Below, one piece after another: positions 1-9,685 of a stretch of DNA of 63,900 bases. The DNA comes from Capnocytophaga sp. oral taxon 863 str. F0517 (GTDB lineage Bacteria > Bacteroidota > Bacteroidia > Flavobacteriales > Flavobacteriaceae), in NCBI RefSeq assembly GCF_000466425.1, contig NZ_KE992129.1:1-63900 (forward strand), in the 5' to 3' direction. Position numbers and translations under genes: made by a program. Each line of letters opens with the position of its first letter. Position 1 is the first letter of the stretch. The notes below the pieces were generated by a model that saw only the letters and a list, made by a program, of their open reading frames with translations, was not told the DNA's origin and searched no databases.

Positions 1-790
1 CATCCTTATAAAGGTCATCCATAATCAAGACATCTACCGGCTCTCCTGTCAAGGAGCCACCTACGCCGATGGTCTTAAAGCTACCTTGATAGCCGACGAT
101 CTCGCATTCGTCCACATTGCGGGCGTAGTTGCGGCTTTTGGAGGTTGTGGAATTAGAACTTGAGGAAATTTGCCCAGAGAGGAGCGTTTGTGGAAACAGT
201 CTGTGATAGGTATCGTCGTCGATGATACGTTGGAGTTCGCGGTTGAACTTTCTTGCCTTAATGGCATTATAAGAAACAATTGCGATGCGCTTATCTGGTT
301 GGTGGCCTAAGATAAAGGCAGGGAGACGACGGGTAGCTCCTTCACTTTTCCCATGTTGGGGCGGCATGGTGATCATGAGTTTTTTGATATGCCCATAGGC
401 AAATTGGGTGAGTTGGTCGTAATAGACTTCGTGGAAGGGGGCTGGCGTAAAGGTGGGGAGCGTACTACGGGTGAAGGAGAGGAGTGTCTCCCTTTCCCTC
501 GAAGGGGGAAAAACTGATAAACTATCTTGCGGAGGAGCTGTATTTTGCTTTTCACCGACATACCCAAGCTCTATGTATTCGCTTGGCTTTACTTTTCGTT
601 CTTCACTTTTTTCGCTTCGCTTTTCACTCTTCCCTATTCTCTTTTCACTTTCCTTCTCCCATCCTTCCAAGCGGGAGAGGATACGGATAGCGGCAATACT
701 ATTATTGACGGTAGGGACGATGGTCTCTCCGTTGCTATCCAAGGGTTCGCGGCGTGCGTAGCTCCAAAGTATTTCTATAGCCTCTTCCAT
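1..790 (-). CDS. Phage terminase large subunit (5' part; runs off the left edge)
   Basis: I translated the minus strand from an ATG at 790; the frame stays open to base 1 (263 codons), so the 3' end lies outside the window. Residues 143-150 (PPQHGKSE) form a terminase Walker A motif. Residues 253-263 (DVLIMDDLYKD) form Walker B. Between them, APFH near 118, the KRIAIVSYNA segment and the following helix are typical of the N-terminal ATPase domain of large terminases, which power DNA packaging into phage capsids. Residues 1-44 resemble the C-terminal part of small terminase subunits (NNSIAAIRILSRLEGW), and residues 45-66 are a Lys/Ser/Glu low-complexity linker made of repeated GAAAAGTGAA-like units. 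This suggests a prophage or prophage remnant extending to the left. The terminase call is secure from the two motifs; the fused small-subunit idea is inference. Confidence 0.8.
   Translation of the reverse strand, partial: MEEAIEILWSYARREPLDSNGETIVPTVNNSIAAIRILSRLEGWEKESEKRIGKSEKRSEKSEERKVKPSEYIELGYVGEKQNTAPPQDSLSVFPPSRERETLLSFTRSTLPTFTPAPFHEVYYDQLTQFAYGHIKKLMITMPPQHGKSEGATRRLPAFILGHQPDKRIAIVSYNAIKARKFNRELQRIIDDDTYHRLFPQTLLSGQISSSSNSTTSKSRNYARNVDECEIVGYQGSFKTIGVGGSLTGEPVDVLIMDDLYKD
583..660. repeat. Simple repeat inside the terminase gene
   Basis: Read on the minus strand, this stretch is a run of degenerate AGTGAAAAG units that stays in frame and encodes the Lys/Ser/Glu linker of the terminase. 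The same unit (AGTGAAAAGTGAAAAA on the minus-strand gene's upstream side, plus-strand bases about 813-829) occurs in the intergenic DNA just before the gene. The coding repeat therefore looks like intergenic repeat DNA captured within an ORF. Confidence 0.55.
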
Positions 791-1061
791 GATTAAAGTG
801 AATAATGAATAGTGAAAAGTGAAAAATTAATGGTCAATTGTTAATGGTTAATGATTAATGATGACCCCTAAAAACTAACCACTAACAACTAACTCTGCAA
901 AATTACAACATTCGAGGGGCTGAAGTCAAGGAAAAGAGGGGGGAGAAGTAAGAATTTGTACGAGAAAAAGATTTGTTAATTACTTTCTGCTATCGTAATA
1001 GTTGTTCATCACCTTGGCAGAAAACTTGCTATCGGGGGTTTTGACTACGATTTTTGGATGC
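791..1061. other. Intergenic repeats and likely terminase promoter
   Basis: The gap between two divergent genes. Bases 800-890 hold simple intergenic repeats (GAATAGTGAAAAGTGAAAA, TTAATGGTTAATGATTAATG). On the minus strand, TAATTTTG at 898-905 is a good -7 box for the terminase gene, with TTGA 20 bases upstream (926-929) as a weaker -33. From 930 to 1061 I see no other gene or structure. Confidence 0.5.
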
Positions 1062-1092
1062 TTTGCTGATTGTCAAATTATCCTTATCTTTG
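1062..1092 (+). promoter_or_regulatory. Bacteroidota promoter of the MORN-repeat gene
   Basis: TTTG at 1062-1065, a spacer of exactly 19 bases, then TATCTTTG at 1085-1092. This matches the Bacteroidota housekeeping promoter (TTTG-N19-TAnnTTTG) and lies 19 bases before the ATG at 1112. Confidence 0.8.
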
Positions 1093-1111
1093 CGGCACTA
1101 ACTAGAAGTTT

Positions 1112-2368
1112 ATGAAAGCATTTGTTTTTTCTTTTGCTGTCTTATACTCCTTGGGGGGATATGGACAGAAATTGATTAGTGAGGGTGATATAGAGGAAAA
1201 GAAATTCGGTAAAGAGAGTGTCTTTTCCCTCTATGAGGATAAGTCGCCCCTATCAGGCGCTTACAAAATCGCTCAGGGCAATGGTGAATACTATGAGGCC
1301 TCTTTTGTCGATGGTAAGCTCCATGGGGTGGCCAAATACTACGATCGTGAAGGGCGCATCATGGGAGAGAAGACCTATAAGAGTGGGCAGCTTACAGGGG
1401 TGAGCAAGGAATACCACCCCAACGGCAAGGTGAAAAAGGAAGCCGAACTCACCCAAGGTGTTTTCAGTGGGTTCTATCGGGAGTATGGGCGCTCCGGTGC
1501 CCTCTATCGGGAATACCACTATAAGGATGGTGCCTTAGAGGGTAGGTTCCGTGAGTTCTCCGACGAGAAAGTAACCAAGGACTGCAACTATAAGGCAGGC
1601 AAGCCCGATGGCCTCTGCCGGGTATACGACGAGGGCAAGCTTATAGAAGAGGAGCATTACAAAATGGGCGAAAAGGACGGAAAGCAATGGTATGAAACCT
1701 ACTATGACCGCCGTGGTGGCATTCGCCAATATACTACCGAGTACTATAAGAATGGCACCCCCACCGGAAAATGGGAGACCCGTCTGGACGACGGCACCTT
1801 GCGCGAACAGCAAGTCTATAAGGGTGATGGCTCCTGTGTCCGTGAGCGCTATTATGAGAATGGTAAGCTCCGAGAGATGGCTACCCTAAAGGGAGGCAAG
1901 CTCCATGGCCCCTACAAGTACTATAACGACTTGGGGCAATTACAAGAGGATAGTGTTTATGAGAGTGACTACCCTACCCATAAAAAAACCTTTTATGACA
2001 ATGGACAGCTCAAAGAGGCTTTTTTCGCCAAGGGCAACAAGCGGGAAGGAGCGTATGTCTTCTATAACGAGCGCGGTCAGTTTCTACGCAAGGGAGCTTA
2101 TAAAAAGGGCTATGAAGACGGCCTTTGGCAAGACTTCTCCCTAAAGGGAAACTTGGAAAAGGAAATCAACTACCAAGAAGGAAGCCGAGAGGGTACCTAC
2201 AAAGAATACCACCTCTCAGGCACCCCCTATATAGAAGGGCAGTACCTCCACAACCAAAAGGAAGGCACTTGGAAGTACTACAACCCCAAAGGCGAAATCA
2301 CCGAGGAAGTCATCTATAAAAATGGCTATCCAACGAAGACCACCCGCTATGAGCTAAAGAAAGATTAG
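1112..2368 (+). CDS. Exported MORN_2/YwqK-like repeat protein
   Basis: A 418-residue protein with an N-terminal signal peptide (MKAFVFSFAVLYSLGGYGQ) followed by a long array of about 20-25-residue repeats built on the pattern YY-x-NG-x-L/G and EGxYKEY. This is the MORN_2 variant found in proteins annotated as YwqK-family antitoxins. The YwqK label is a family name only; no toxin partner is visible here. The protein is likely periplasmic or on the surface, because the repeats start right after the signal peptide. It has its own promoter at 1062-1092. Its stop codon overlaps by 4 bases the stop of the convergent DinB-like gene. The function of such proteins in Bacteroidota is mostly unknown; the repeat family call is firm, the role is not. 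Confidence 0.8.
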   Translation: MKAFVFSFAVLYSLGGYGQKLISEGDIEEKKFGKESVFSLYEDKSPLSGAYKIAQGNGEYYEASFVDGKLHGVAKYYDREGRIMGEKTYKSGQLTGVSKEYHPNGKVKKEAELTQGVFSGFYREYGRSGALYREYHYKDGALEGRFREFSDEKVTKDCNYKAGKPDGLCRVYDEGKLIEEEHYKMGEKDGKQWYETYYDRRGGIRQYTTEYYKNGTPTGKWETRLDDGTLREQQVYKGDGSCVRERYYENGKLREMATLKGGKLHGPYKYYNDLGQLQEDSVYESDYPTHKKTFYDNGQLKEAFFAKGNKREGAYVFYNERGQFLRKGAYKKGYEDGLWQDFSLKGNLEKEINYQEGSREGTYKEYHLSGTPYIEGQYLHNQKEGTWKYYNPKGEITEEVIYKNGYPTKTTRYELKKD

Positions 2369-2829
2369 ACGAAATAGCGCAACGCCAAAATGGTTCCTAT
2401 GTGCATCCCCTCGTGAGTATTGTTAAAAAGAATGGCTTCCTCTACATTGTGAAGCGTATAGCCAAAAGAGGTCTCATAGACAGGGTATTCTTTTGCCTTG
2501 AACAAGCCATTTTGGTAGTCCTCGATAATCTGCTGGTGAGTGGAGGTAAGCAGCTGGCGAAGGGTTGTGATTTCCTCTTGGCTTGGGATATGGCCATCGG
2601 GGTAGGTACCCTTTTTGTAAGTGGCAATCAGCTCTTCTGAGACATGGGGTTGCACTCCGGCAAGCTTATAGCACAGCAGCTGTTGGGTAACCACACAGTG
2701 GGCTATGTTCCATAGGATATTGTTATGAAAGCCCTCTGGTATGAGTGCTAATTGTTCAGGGGTCGCTTCGTCCAAGAAGCGCAACAGACGGGCACGGATG
2801 GCTTTGTGTAATTCGAATGCTTTTGTCAT
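2365..2829 (-). CDS. DinB-like metal-dependent four-helix protein
   Basis: A 154-residue DinB/YfiT-superfamily protein. The three expected metal-binding histidines are visible: His44 in WNIAHC, and His139 and His143 in NNTHEGMHIG. The length fits the family. Bacillus members bind divalent metal and some act as thiol transferases; the substrate here cannot be read from the sequence. The ATG at 2829 follows a low-G/C spacer with no strong ribosome binding site. The gene is alone on its strand and converges on the MORN-repeat gene. Confidence 0.8.
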   Translation of the reverse strand: MTKAFELHKAIRARLLRFLDEATPEQLALIPEGFHNNILWNIAHCVVTQQLLCYKLAGVQPHVSEELIATYKKGTYPDGHIPSQEEITTLRQLLTSTHQQIIEDYQNGLFKAKEYPVYETSFGYTLHNVEEAILFNNTHEGMHIGTILALRYFV

Positions 2830-3040
2830 GATTTTTATAATTTAGTATATTAGCCAATTTGTTAATTAGCTAATTATGTATTTTTGATCTCTCTTTTATA
2901 TCCTTCACTTTTGCAATGATAATACATCTTGCAAATATACATAAAATTCTCGAATTATACACAAACAGATAAAAATAAAATCGTACTTTTGGGGCGCGGT
3001 GTGGCTTATTACTCTTACCAATCCTAATAATTTCCTTTTT

Positions 3041-4576
3041 ATGAGAAGAATACATCTGTTTTTATTTTTGCTTTGTTCTCTAAGTAGTCTTGCTAAGGTT
3101 CCCTTTGAGCAGGGACATGTGGTGTATATCTACGAGGATTATTCACTTAAAATAGAGGGGGATAAGGTTTTTATCATTCGGAAAACCTATAGTGATCGCG
3201 ATAAAATCTGTTTGTCAAAATATAAAAAGCAACTCCTGCCTTTTAGTAGCCGTGGGGCACATATGATAGGAACTCACGATACCACTGGCAACCTTATTGC
3301 CAATGAGCAATATTATTACAAGGTTTATTGGGGTTGGGACGACAAGATTACAACCGTACCGCTCTTCCCTACGGCTATGGTTACAGATCACTTTGGCGAG
3401 AATTGTTTTAAGCTCCAAGGCAGGTGGTATCACGTAAGGGTTGAGGAACAGCAGGTAGTCAAAACCTTTCTACCAGGCTTCCCTGAGCACCCCAGTATCA
3501 TAGAAGAAAGCCCCAAGGGCTGCTTGCTTAGAGATGAACAATTTGTCTATTGGTATGACCGAGAGACCCTCACTACAGAAAAACTCAAAGAACTGAATGT
3601 AAAGAACTTACGTTTCCACAAACTCGCCTCAGAATACAGTATGCTCTATGATGAGGACACCTTCTATGCGGTTCGCTATTGGAATGGACAACTCCTCGAA
3701 TGGAAGGATATCACCCAAGATATCAGAGGCTTAGGGCTAAAGAAAAAATTCACCGAGGGTACCTTTATCATCTCCCAGAAGGAAAGTGGCTACCCTGAAT
3801 ACTTGATAGACTTCAAGGACGAGCGCCTATGGCTATGGGGTAACCATCAGGCTATGAGCGAAGAGAATCTGCTACTTGTCCCCCTTAGTAGCACTTATAT
3901 CGAAAAACTGGATTGGGTTGAAAAATCAGGCGGGTATTACAAGCGTGTAAGCGATTATCTTGACGGAAGACCGCCCCTTGACCTCTCCCCTATCAAACGC
4001 CCTAAAGACTTATACCTTGTCAAATACAAGGATTTTTATGATATTCATCTGGACTTATACCATGATGGAGCGCAGTACTATGCCTATGCGAAGGGCTTTC
4101 ACCCTATCCAGATAGAAAAGCGATTGGTAGAAGCCCTTACCGCCCCAGAGAAATACAGCAACTATCATCGCAATTTTGACAAGAGAAGCGTCGTACAAAT
4201 GGCCTTGGTCAGGGACACCTTGGTAGTCTATGAGCTTACCGATTGGTGCGATGCTGCCTATCTGAAACGAGAGAAGCGGCTCCCTTTGCGAATCCTAAAA
4301 GAGATTCCCCTAACAGCTCCTCTGAAAGACCTCAGTGTGTGCTATGCTACCCCTAATGAGCTGCTTATAGGAGCAGAAGTAATCCCTCATCAGGCCGACT
4401 TTGATAGCCTTACCTTTATCGCTTGTATAGAGAAAACTGACAAGAAGACTAAAAAAACTATTTATCATTGCTATTTCAAGGATAAAAATAACACTTATGA
4501 GTATTCTACTGACCGGAAAAGCCTAATCCCCATAAAGCCATTTGACGAAGATGAGATACTATCCATCAAAAAGTAG
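3041..4576 (+). CDS. Exported protein of unknown function
   Basis: A 511-residue protein that I do not recognise. The frame is open from a GTG at 2999, but the ATG at 3041 is preferred because it starts a clear signal peptide (MRRIHLFLFLLCSLSSLA), and a -7 box TACTTTTG at 2984-2991 would put the transcription start near 2998. The mature part is rich in aromatic and charged residues with repeated beta-strand-like segments (for example YLIDFKDERLWLWGN near residue 255). It shows no membrane segment and no catalytic motif I can name. It resembles in style the DKNYY-type exported repeat proteins of Bacteroidota, but I cannot support that assignment. Confidence 0.7.
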   Translation: MRRIHLFLFLLCSLSSLAKVPFEQGHVVYIYEDYSLKIEGDKVFIIRKTYSDRDKICLSKYKKQLLPFSSRGAHMIGTHDTTGNLIANEQYYYKVYWGWDDKITTVPLFPTAMVTDHFGENCFKLQGRWYHVRVEEQQVVKTFLPGFPEHPSIIEESPKGCLLRDEQFVYWYDRETLTTEKLKELNVKNLRFHKLASEYSMLYDEDTFYAVRYWNGQLLEWKDITQDIRGLGLKKKFTEGTFIISQKESGYPEYLIDFKDERLWLWGNHQAMSEENLLLVPLSSTYIEKLDWVEKSGGYYKRVSDYLDGRPPLDLSPIKRPKDLYLVKYKDFYDIHLDLYHDGAQYYAYAKGFHPIQIEKRLVEALTAPEKYSNYHRNFDKRSVVQMALVRDTLVVYELTDWCDAAYLKREKRLPLRILKEIPLTAPLKDLSVCYATPNELLIGAEVIPHQADFDSLTFIACIEKTDKKTKKTIYHCYFKDKNNTYEYSTDRKSLIPIKPFDEDEILSIKK

Positions 4577-4891
4577 AAACCATGATTTGTTTTACAGAGG
4601 TTAAAGTATAATATAAATTAAACTCATCAGAATAAACGAAACATTTCATTTTATTCTACAAAAACGCTATTTTTTTTAAATTTTCTTCAACACTCTTATT
4701 TACTTCCGATATAAATAACTTCCAAAGATCTGTTTTTAAGCAACTTAACAAAATAAGACTTTTATCAGAATTAACAATTTTTCATTCAACAAAGCAATAC
4801 ATTTCTATATATTGAAAAAATATTCGATTTATTTGCTGTATTTTCAAAAAATGATGTATATTTGCAGCTTTCTATTAAAAGACATTCTGAT
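4577..4891 (+). promoter_or_regulatory. A/T-rich gap with the SusC promoter
   Basis: Very A/T-rich DNA before the SusC gene. TTTG at 4832-4835, 21 bases, then TATATTTG at 4857-4864 form a Bacteroidota promoter 27 bases before the ATG at 4892. Nothing else is recognisable; no anti-sigma/ECF gene pair accompanies this SusC/SusD pair. Confidence 0.6.
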
Positions 4892-7800
4892 ATGAAGCAA
4901 AACAAACATTGGAGGTTATTGTTTTTCCTCTTTACCCTTTGCCCCTTATGGCTTGTAGCCCAATCACTCACTGTAAAAGGAGTGGTGAAAGACACTGATG
5001 GAATGGAAATGCTCGGTGTTTCTATTATTGTCAAAGGCACCTCAAAAGGGGTCGCCACCGATGGCAATGGCCGTTATCAAATCAAAGTAGCCCCTCATGA
5101 CGTTCTTGTTTTCTCCAGTATGGGGTATCTCTCCCAAGAGAAAACAATCGAAAAGAGTGGTGTTATTGACATCACCTTGGAGGCTGAAGTGGTGGCGCTC
5201 ACAGGTACCGAAGTAGTTGCGGTTGCCTATGGTGCTACCGACAAAAAGTCCTTTACAGGTTCCATGACAACGGTCAAAGAGGAAACCATCAAAGGAGCAC
5301 AGACCAACAATGTGGTAAAGGCCTTAGAAGGTGCCGTTGCTGGGGTACAGATTGCCTCCAGCTCAGGACAACCCGGCTCGAGTGCCTCTGTACGCATACG
5401 AGGTATTGGCTCCATCAATGCCTCCAGTAGTCCCTTGGTGATCTTGGATGGGGTACCCTATGAGGGAAGTCTCAATGCCATCAACAATAGTGATGTGGAG
5501 AGTATCAACATCCTCAAGGATGCATCCGCAGCAGCCCTCTATGGGGCACGAGGTGCCAATGGGGTGATTATCATCACCACTAAGAGTGGTGCACGAGGCC
5601 AGCTCTCCGTACAATATGACAGCCGCATAGGGTTCAACTATCGCGGGGTACCAGAGTATGACCTTATGAGTGATCCGTCCGAGTACTACGAGACCCTATG
5701 GCATGCCCTCTATAACCAAAGCCGATTTGGACAAAACCAACCCGATGCGATGGCGCGCTCTTGGGCAAGTCAGCAGCTAATCCCCAATGTAGGAGCGGAT
5801 TACAACATATATAATGTACCTGACCAGGAGGTTGTCTTAGCCAATGGAAAGCTCAACCCTAATGCTCACATAAAATACTCCGATGCCGCCACTTTCAACC
5901 AATGGGAAAAGGCACTTTTCAAACCTGGTATGCGCCAGGAACACAATCTTAGCCTAATCAAAGGCTCAGAAATCAATAACTATTATTTCTCTTTGGGCTA
6001 CCTAAGCGACGAGGGTTATAATCTCAACTCCTATTTCAACCGATATGCCACTCGTTTTTCCTACAAAGGAGAGATCACCCCATGGCTAAAAGTACACTCC
6101 AACTCCATGCTTACCTATACCGAAAAGCAAGGGTCTAATAAGGTTAGCTATTCCAATCCTTTCTCTTGGACACGTTATATAGCGCCCATCTACCCTATCT
6201 ACGAACATGATGCTTCGGGTCAGGTGCTAAGCAGCTATGACTATGGAGCCACTCGCAAGTATAGTGACAACTCCAATCCCCTTAGCACTCAAAGAGAGAA
6301 CATAGACCTGACAAGGGATTTTTACCTTAACCAATCCGTGTCCTTGGATGCTACCCTGCTAAAGAACGTACAATTCTCTACCACAGGGAATGTATATGGC
6401 AACTTTTACGAATCCAACAACTTTGTCACCCCCTTGGCTGGTGAGGGAAAGCTATATGGCGGAAATGCTAACAAATCGCGCTCGGATGTTGTGGTAATGA
6501 CCTTCAACCAGTTGCTTCGATACCAAAACACTTGGAAGGACTACCACCTCGAAGCCCTTTTGGGGCATGAGTCCCACAAGGCACGTTCGGGAGCTATGAC
6601 AGGCGCTAAGCGCAATTTTGTAGACCCTCGCAATAGTGAGTTCTCCAACGCTTCGGTTTTGGCCGCTTTGGACTCCTATACAACTCACTATTTCATAGAA
6701 GGATACTTTGGACAGATAAATGCCAACTACAAACAAAAATATTTCCTCTCCAGCAGCCTACGTCGTGATGCTTCTTCGGTATTTGCGCCCGAACATCGTT
6801 GGGGTACATTCTGGTCGGTAGGCGGCTCTTGGCTAATGAGTCAGGAAGACTTTATGAAAAAAGCTACTTTTATCAATAGCCTAAAACTAAAAGCCAGCTA
6901 CGGAATCCAAGGGAATGACGAACTCTATTTGCCCGATGGAGGGCGTTCCTTAGTCCCTTATATGACCCTATATGAGGTAACCTCCAATGGTAACAGTGCG
7001 GGAATACAAGCACGCTACAAAGGCAATCGCAACATCACTTGGGAAGAGAGTGGCAACTTCAACACTGGAATAGAAGCCACCCTATGGAATCACCTCCTTA
7101 CGGTAGAGGCCGATTACTTTGTCAAGAAGACCAAAAACTTGCTCTTCAATATGCCCCTGCCCTCCTCTACAGGCTTTGGCAGCGAACCGAGGAATGTGGC
7201 AGATATGGAAAACAAAGGGGTTGATTTTGTCATCCACCTAAATCCTATCAATCGCGAGCACTTCTCTTGGTCTTTGTCTTTCAACGGATTACATTATAAG
7301 AACACCATCACTAAGCTCCCTGAGGAACTCAGAGAAAAAGGCGTCTCCAGAGGAGGTTCGCAAATCCTAAAAGAAGGAGGTAGCATCTATGACTTCTATA
7401 TGGTACGCTGGGCGGGAGTGAATCCAGAGAATGGAGATGCCCAATTCTATATCAAGAACCCAGCCACAGGTGCCTATGAGGTAAAAGGTAGTGCTGCCTA
7501 CGAAATGGAAAACAGCCGCACCTTCGTGGGCTCCTCCATCCCTGACCTACAAGGAGGCTTCGGTAGCAATTTTAGACTGTACAACTTTGACCTCTCCCTA
7601 CAGTTCGCCTATCAGCTTGGTGGTAAGTTCTACGACTATCAGTATGCAGGGCTTATGCACTCCGGACAGTTGGGTAGAGGATGGCATACCGACATGCGTG
7701 CACGCTGGAGCCCTGAAAACCCTCATACCGATGTGCCCCGCTTGGAGTTTGCCAACCAAAAGCTACTGAGCACCTCCGACCGCTTCTTAACAGATGCTTC

Positions 7801-8023
7801 CTACCTATCTCTAAGAAACTTCAGTGTAGGCTACAGCCTGCCCGAAGAGGTTTGCCAAAAACTGCACCTGAACAAGCTGCGCTATTATATCACCGCAGAG
7901 AATGTATACCTTTGGAGCAAACGCAAGGGGTTAGACCCTCGTTCGAACCTTTCAGGGGTAAATAGCTCCGCCGTATATAGTCCTATACGTACTGTTTCTA
8001 TGGGGCTTACCCTTAACTTTTAA
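4892..8023 (+). CDS. SusC/RagA-family TonB-linked outer membrane transporter
   Basis: A 1043-residue outer membrane beta-barrel that imports a glycan, peptide or other nutrient with its SusD partner using TonB energy. Domains in order: signal peptide to about residue 24; a carboxypeptidase-regulatory-like domain (SLTVKGVVKDTDG, about 25-105); the plug domain carrying the SusC signature LKDASAAALYGARGANGV near 205; and a long barrel ending in aromatic Phe, as outer membrane proteins do. The frame opens at a TTG at 4862, but that lies inside the promoter, so the ATG at 4892 is chosen. The SusD gene starts 11 bases after the stop, so they are one operon. The substrate cannot be deduced because no glycosidase, peptidase or regulator is adjacent. 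Confidence 0.95.
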   Translation: MKQNKHWRLLFFLFTLCPLWLVAQSLTVKGVVKDTDGMEMLGVSIIVKGTSKGVATDGNGRYQIKVAPHDVLVFSSMGYLSQEKTIEKSGVIDITLEAEVVALTGTEVVAVAYGATDKKSFTGSMTTVKEETIKGAQTNNVVKALEGAVAGVQIASSSGQPGSSASVRIRGIGSINASSSPLVILDGVPYEGSLNAINNSDVESINILKDASAAALYGARGANGVIIITTKSGARGQLSVQYDSRIGFNYRGVPEYDLMSDPSEYYETLWHALYNQSRFGQNQPDAMARSWASQQLIPNVGADYNIYNVPDQEVVLANGKLNPNAHIKYSDAATFNQWEKALFKPGMRQEHNLSLIKGSEINNYYFSLGYLSDEGYNLNSYFNRYATRFSYKGEITPWLKVHSNSMLTYTEKQGSNKVSYSNPFSWTRYIAPIYPIYEHDASGQVLSSYDYGATRKYSDNSNPLSTQRENIDLTRDFYLNQSVSLDATLLKNVQFSTTGNVYGNFYESNNFVTPLAGEGKLYGGNANKSRSDVVVMTFNQLLRYQNTWKDYHLEALLGHESHKARSGAMTGAKRNFVDPRNSEFSNASVLAALDSYTTHYFIEGYFGQINANYKQKYFLSSSLRRDASSVFAPEHRWGTFWSVGGSWLMSQEDFMKKATFINSLKLKASYGIQGNDELYLPDGGRSLVPYMTLYEVTSNGNSAGIQARYKGNRNITWEESGNFNTGIEATLWNHLLTVEADYFVKKTKNLLFNMPLPSSTGFGSEPRNVADMENKGVDFVIHLNPINREHFSWSLSFNGLHYKNTITKLPEELREKGVSRGGSQILKEGGSIYDFYMVRWAGVNPENGDAQFYIKNPATGAYEVKGSAAYEMENSRTFVGSSIPDLQGGFGSNFRLYNFDLSLQFAYQLGGKFYDYQYAGLMHSGQLGRGWHTDMRARWSPENPHTDVPRLEFANQKLLSTSDRFLTDASYLSLRNFSVGYSLPEEVCQKLHLNKLRYYITAENVYLWSKRKGLDPRSNLSGVNSSAVYSPIRTVSMGLTLNF

Positions 8024-8034
8024 TCCGATACATC

Positions 8035-9507
8035 ATGAAGAAAAATAATCTATACCTCCCATTATTCCTTTTAGGACTGCTTATCAGTGCTTGTTCTAAA
8101 AGTGAATTTGACCCTAAAGTAGATGGCTTCCTTACTGAAGAGCGCAAAAAGGAACTCTTGGAAAATGTAGAGACGAAGCTCAGCCTCCTCCAAGTAGAGC
8201 TTAATGGTATCTATAACAATAACATACGCTCTCAATCCAATAGCGGAGAGACCTTCGGACTGAAGGCCATTCACTTGGCTACAGACCTCTCAGGCCTGGA
8301 TATGGTACAACAATCCTATAGCTGGTTTGGCTTCGACTACAACTTTGACATGTGGCGCGCCGAATATGCTCGTACGGCTTTCTTATGGAATTTCCTCTAC
8401 AAGCAAATCAGCTCTATCAACACTGTACTTACCGAATATTTCCCCGAAGTACCTTCCCAAGCGGCACTGTATCAGAAATATGCGGAACTGAAATCCCTAA
8501 GAGGCATCTATTATTACTACCTGATCAATCTCTACCAACACTCCTACAAGGGACATGAGAATGACTTAGGAGTCCCCTTGGTACTCCGCCCTACCGATGC
8601 CAAACTTCCTCGTGCTACGGTAGCAGCCGTATACGAGCAACTCTTAGCCGATTTTTCGGTAGTAGATGATGCCCGCTATGTAGTTACTGAAACTAAAACC
8701 GATGTAGATAAGGCTGTCGCTGCGACCTACTTGGCCAAGGTATATGCCCATCTTGAGCAGTGGGACAAGGTGATTACCTATACCCGTATGGTACTCAATA
8801 GCCCTTATTTCACCTTCACCTCCATGGCAGAGGTACAAGCAGCCAAGTGGGATATCTCCTCCCCCTCTTGGCTCTGGGGGTATGATATTACTCAGGAGAC
8901 CTCCACCCAATGGAATTCCTTCTATTCCAATATAGACAATACCAACCCTATAAGCTATGCAGGAGGGGGCGCCTTCAAGAGTATCTATAGCCTACTCTAT
9001 GCCCATATAGCCCCTACCGATGTACGTCGCAACCTCTATATCAACCGCACGGAAGCCCCTACAATAGCCCGTAGATACCCCCAGTTGCCCAATTATGCCA
9101 ACTTAAAATATGTTACTGACCCCCGCTTCTTAGGAGATTATTGCTTTCTACGTTTGGAAGATCCGTTACTGCTCTATATAGAGGCCTTAGTAGAGAAAAG
9201 AGAGCTCTCCCGTGCTCAAAACACCTTGACCTATTTCATGCAGAACTTCCGCGATCTTTCCTATACCCCTACGGCTACAGACCAAGCCTCCATGCGTGAG
9301 GAAGTACGTTGGCAACGCCGTATAGAGCTTTGGGGAGAGGGCACCTCTTTCTTTGACTTCAAGCGTTGGGGATTAGGCGCTAACAGAACCCAAGCGGGCA
9401 GCAATCATGTCTATGCCATAGATGTTCCTGCAGGAGACAGACGTTGGGTGTATCAGATTCCTATTGGCGAGATAGAAGCCAATCCGAATATGGTACAGAA
9501 TCAATGA
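8035..9507 (+). CDS. SusD/RagB-family substrate-binding lipoprotein
   Basis: A 490-residue surface lipoprotein with lipobox LLISAC (lipidated Cys20). It has the TPR-like N-terminal helices of SusD proteins (LRGIYYYYLINLYQ near 155) and the usual C-terminal family block (REEVRWQRRIELWGEGTSFFDFKRWG near 425-450; positions given rather than quoted further). It caps the SusC barrel and captures the nutrient. It is encoded 11 bases after SusC. A hairpin at 9522-9570 closes the operon. Confidence 0.93.
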   Translation: MKKNNLYLPLFLLGLLISACSKSEFDPKVDGFLTEERKKELLENVETKLSLLQVELNGIYNNNIRSQSNSGETFGLKAIHLATDLSGLDMVQQSYSWFGFDYNFDMWRAEYARTAFLWNFLYKQISSINTVLTEYFPEVPSQAALYQKYAELKSLRGIYYYYLINLYQHSYKGHENDLGVPLVLRPTDAKLPRATVAAVYEQLLADFSVVDDARYVVTETKTDVDKAVAATYLAKVYAHLEQWDKVITYTRMVLNSPYFTFTSMAEVQAAKWDISSPSWLWGYDITQETSTQWNSFYSNIDNTNPISYAGGGAFKSIYSLLYAHIAPTDVRRNLYINRTEAPTIARRYPQLPNYANLKYVTDPRFLGDYCFLRLEDPLLLYIEALVEKRELSRAQNTLTYFMQNFRDLSYTPTATDQASMREEVRWQRRIELWGEGTSFFDFKRWGLGANRTQAGSNHVYAIDVPAGDRRWVYQIPIGEIEANPNMVQNQ

Positions 9508-9521
9508 GTTGATGAGTTGAT

Positions 9522-9570
9522 AAGCTGATGGGTCAATGAGCCGATTTAAGGTTCCTTGACCCATCGGCTT
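9522..9570. terminator. Terminator hairpin after SusC/SusD
   Basis: A 15-base arm AAGCTGATGGGTCAA (9522-9536) pairs with TTGACCCATCGGCTT (9556-9570) with one G-T pair, followed by ATTTTATAAT. It lies 14 bases after the SusD stop in a convergent gap and is made of the intergenic 'gatgagttgat/gtcaatgag' type of simple repeat. Confidence 0.7.
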
Positions 9571-9685
9571 ATTTTATAATCTACTGCATTCGCCCTCTAT
9601 ACCGCTGTCCCTGACGTCTTCTTCTGCCTCTTTGCCCTTGTTGTAGCCCCCTACAACTGACCCCTGAAAAATTGTTTGACAAACA

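Noticed and set aside
453-796. Several plus-strand frames opposite the terminase gene
   Set aside because: They are shadows produced by the repeat-rich linker; the minus frame carries Walker A and B motifs and continues to the window edge.
4862-4891. Upstream extension of the SusC gene from a TTG
   Set aside because: The extension falls inside the promoter -7 box and its residues do not form a signal peptide; ATG 4892 does.
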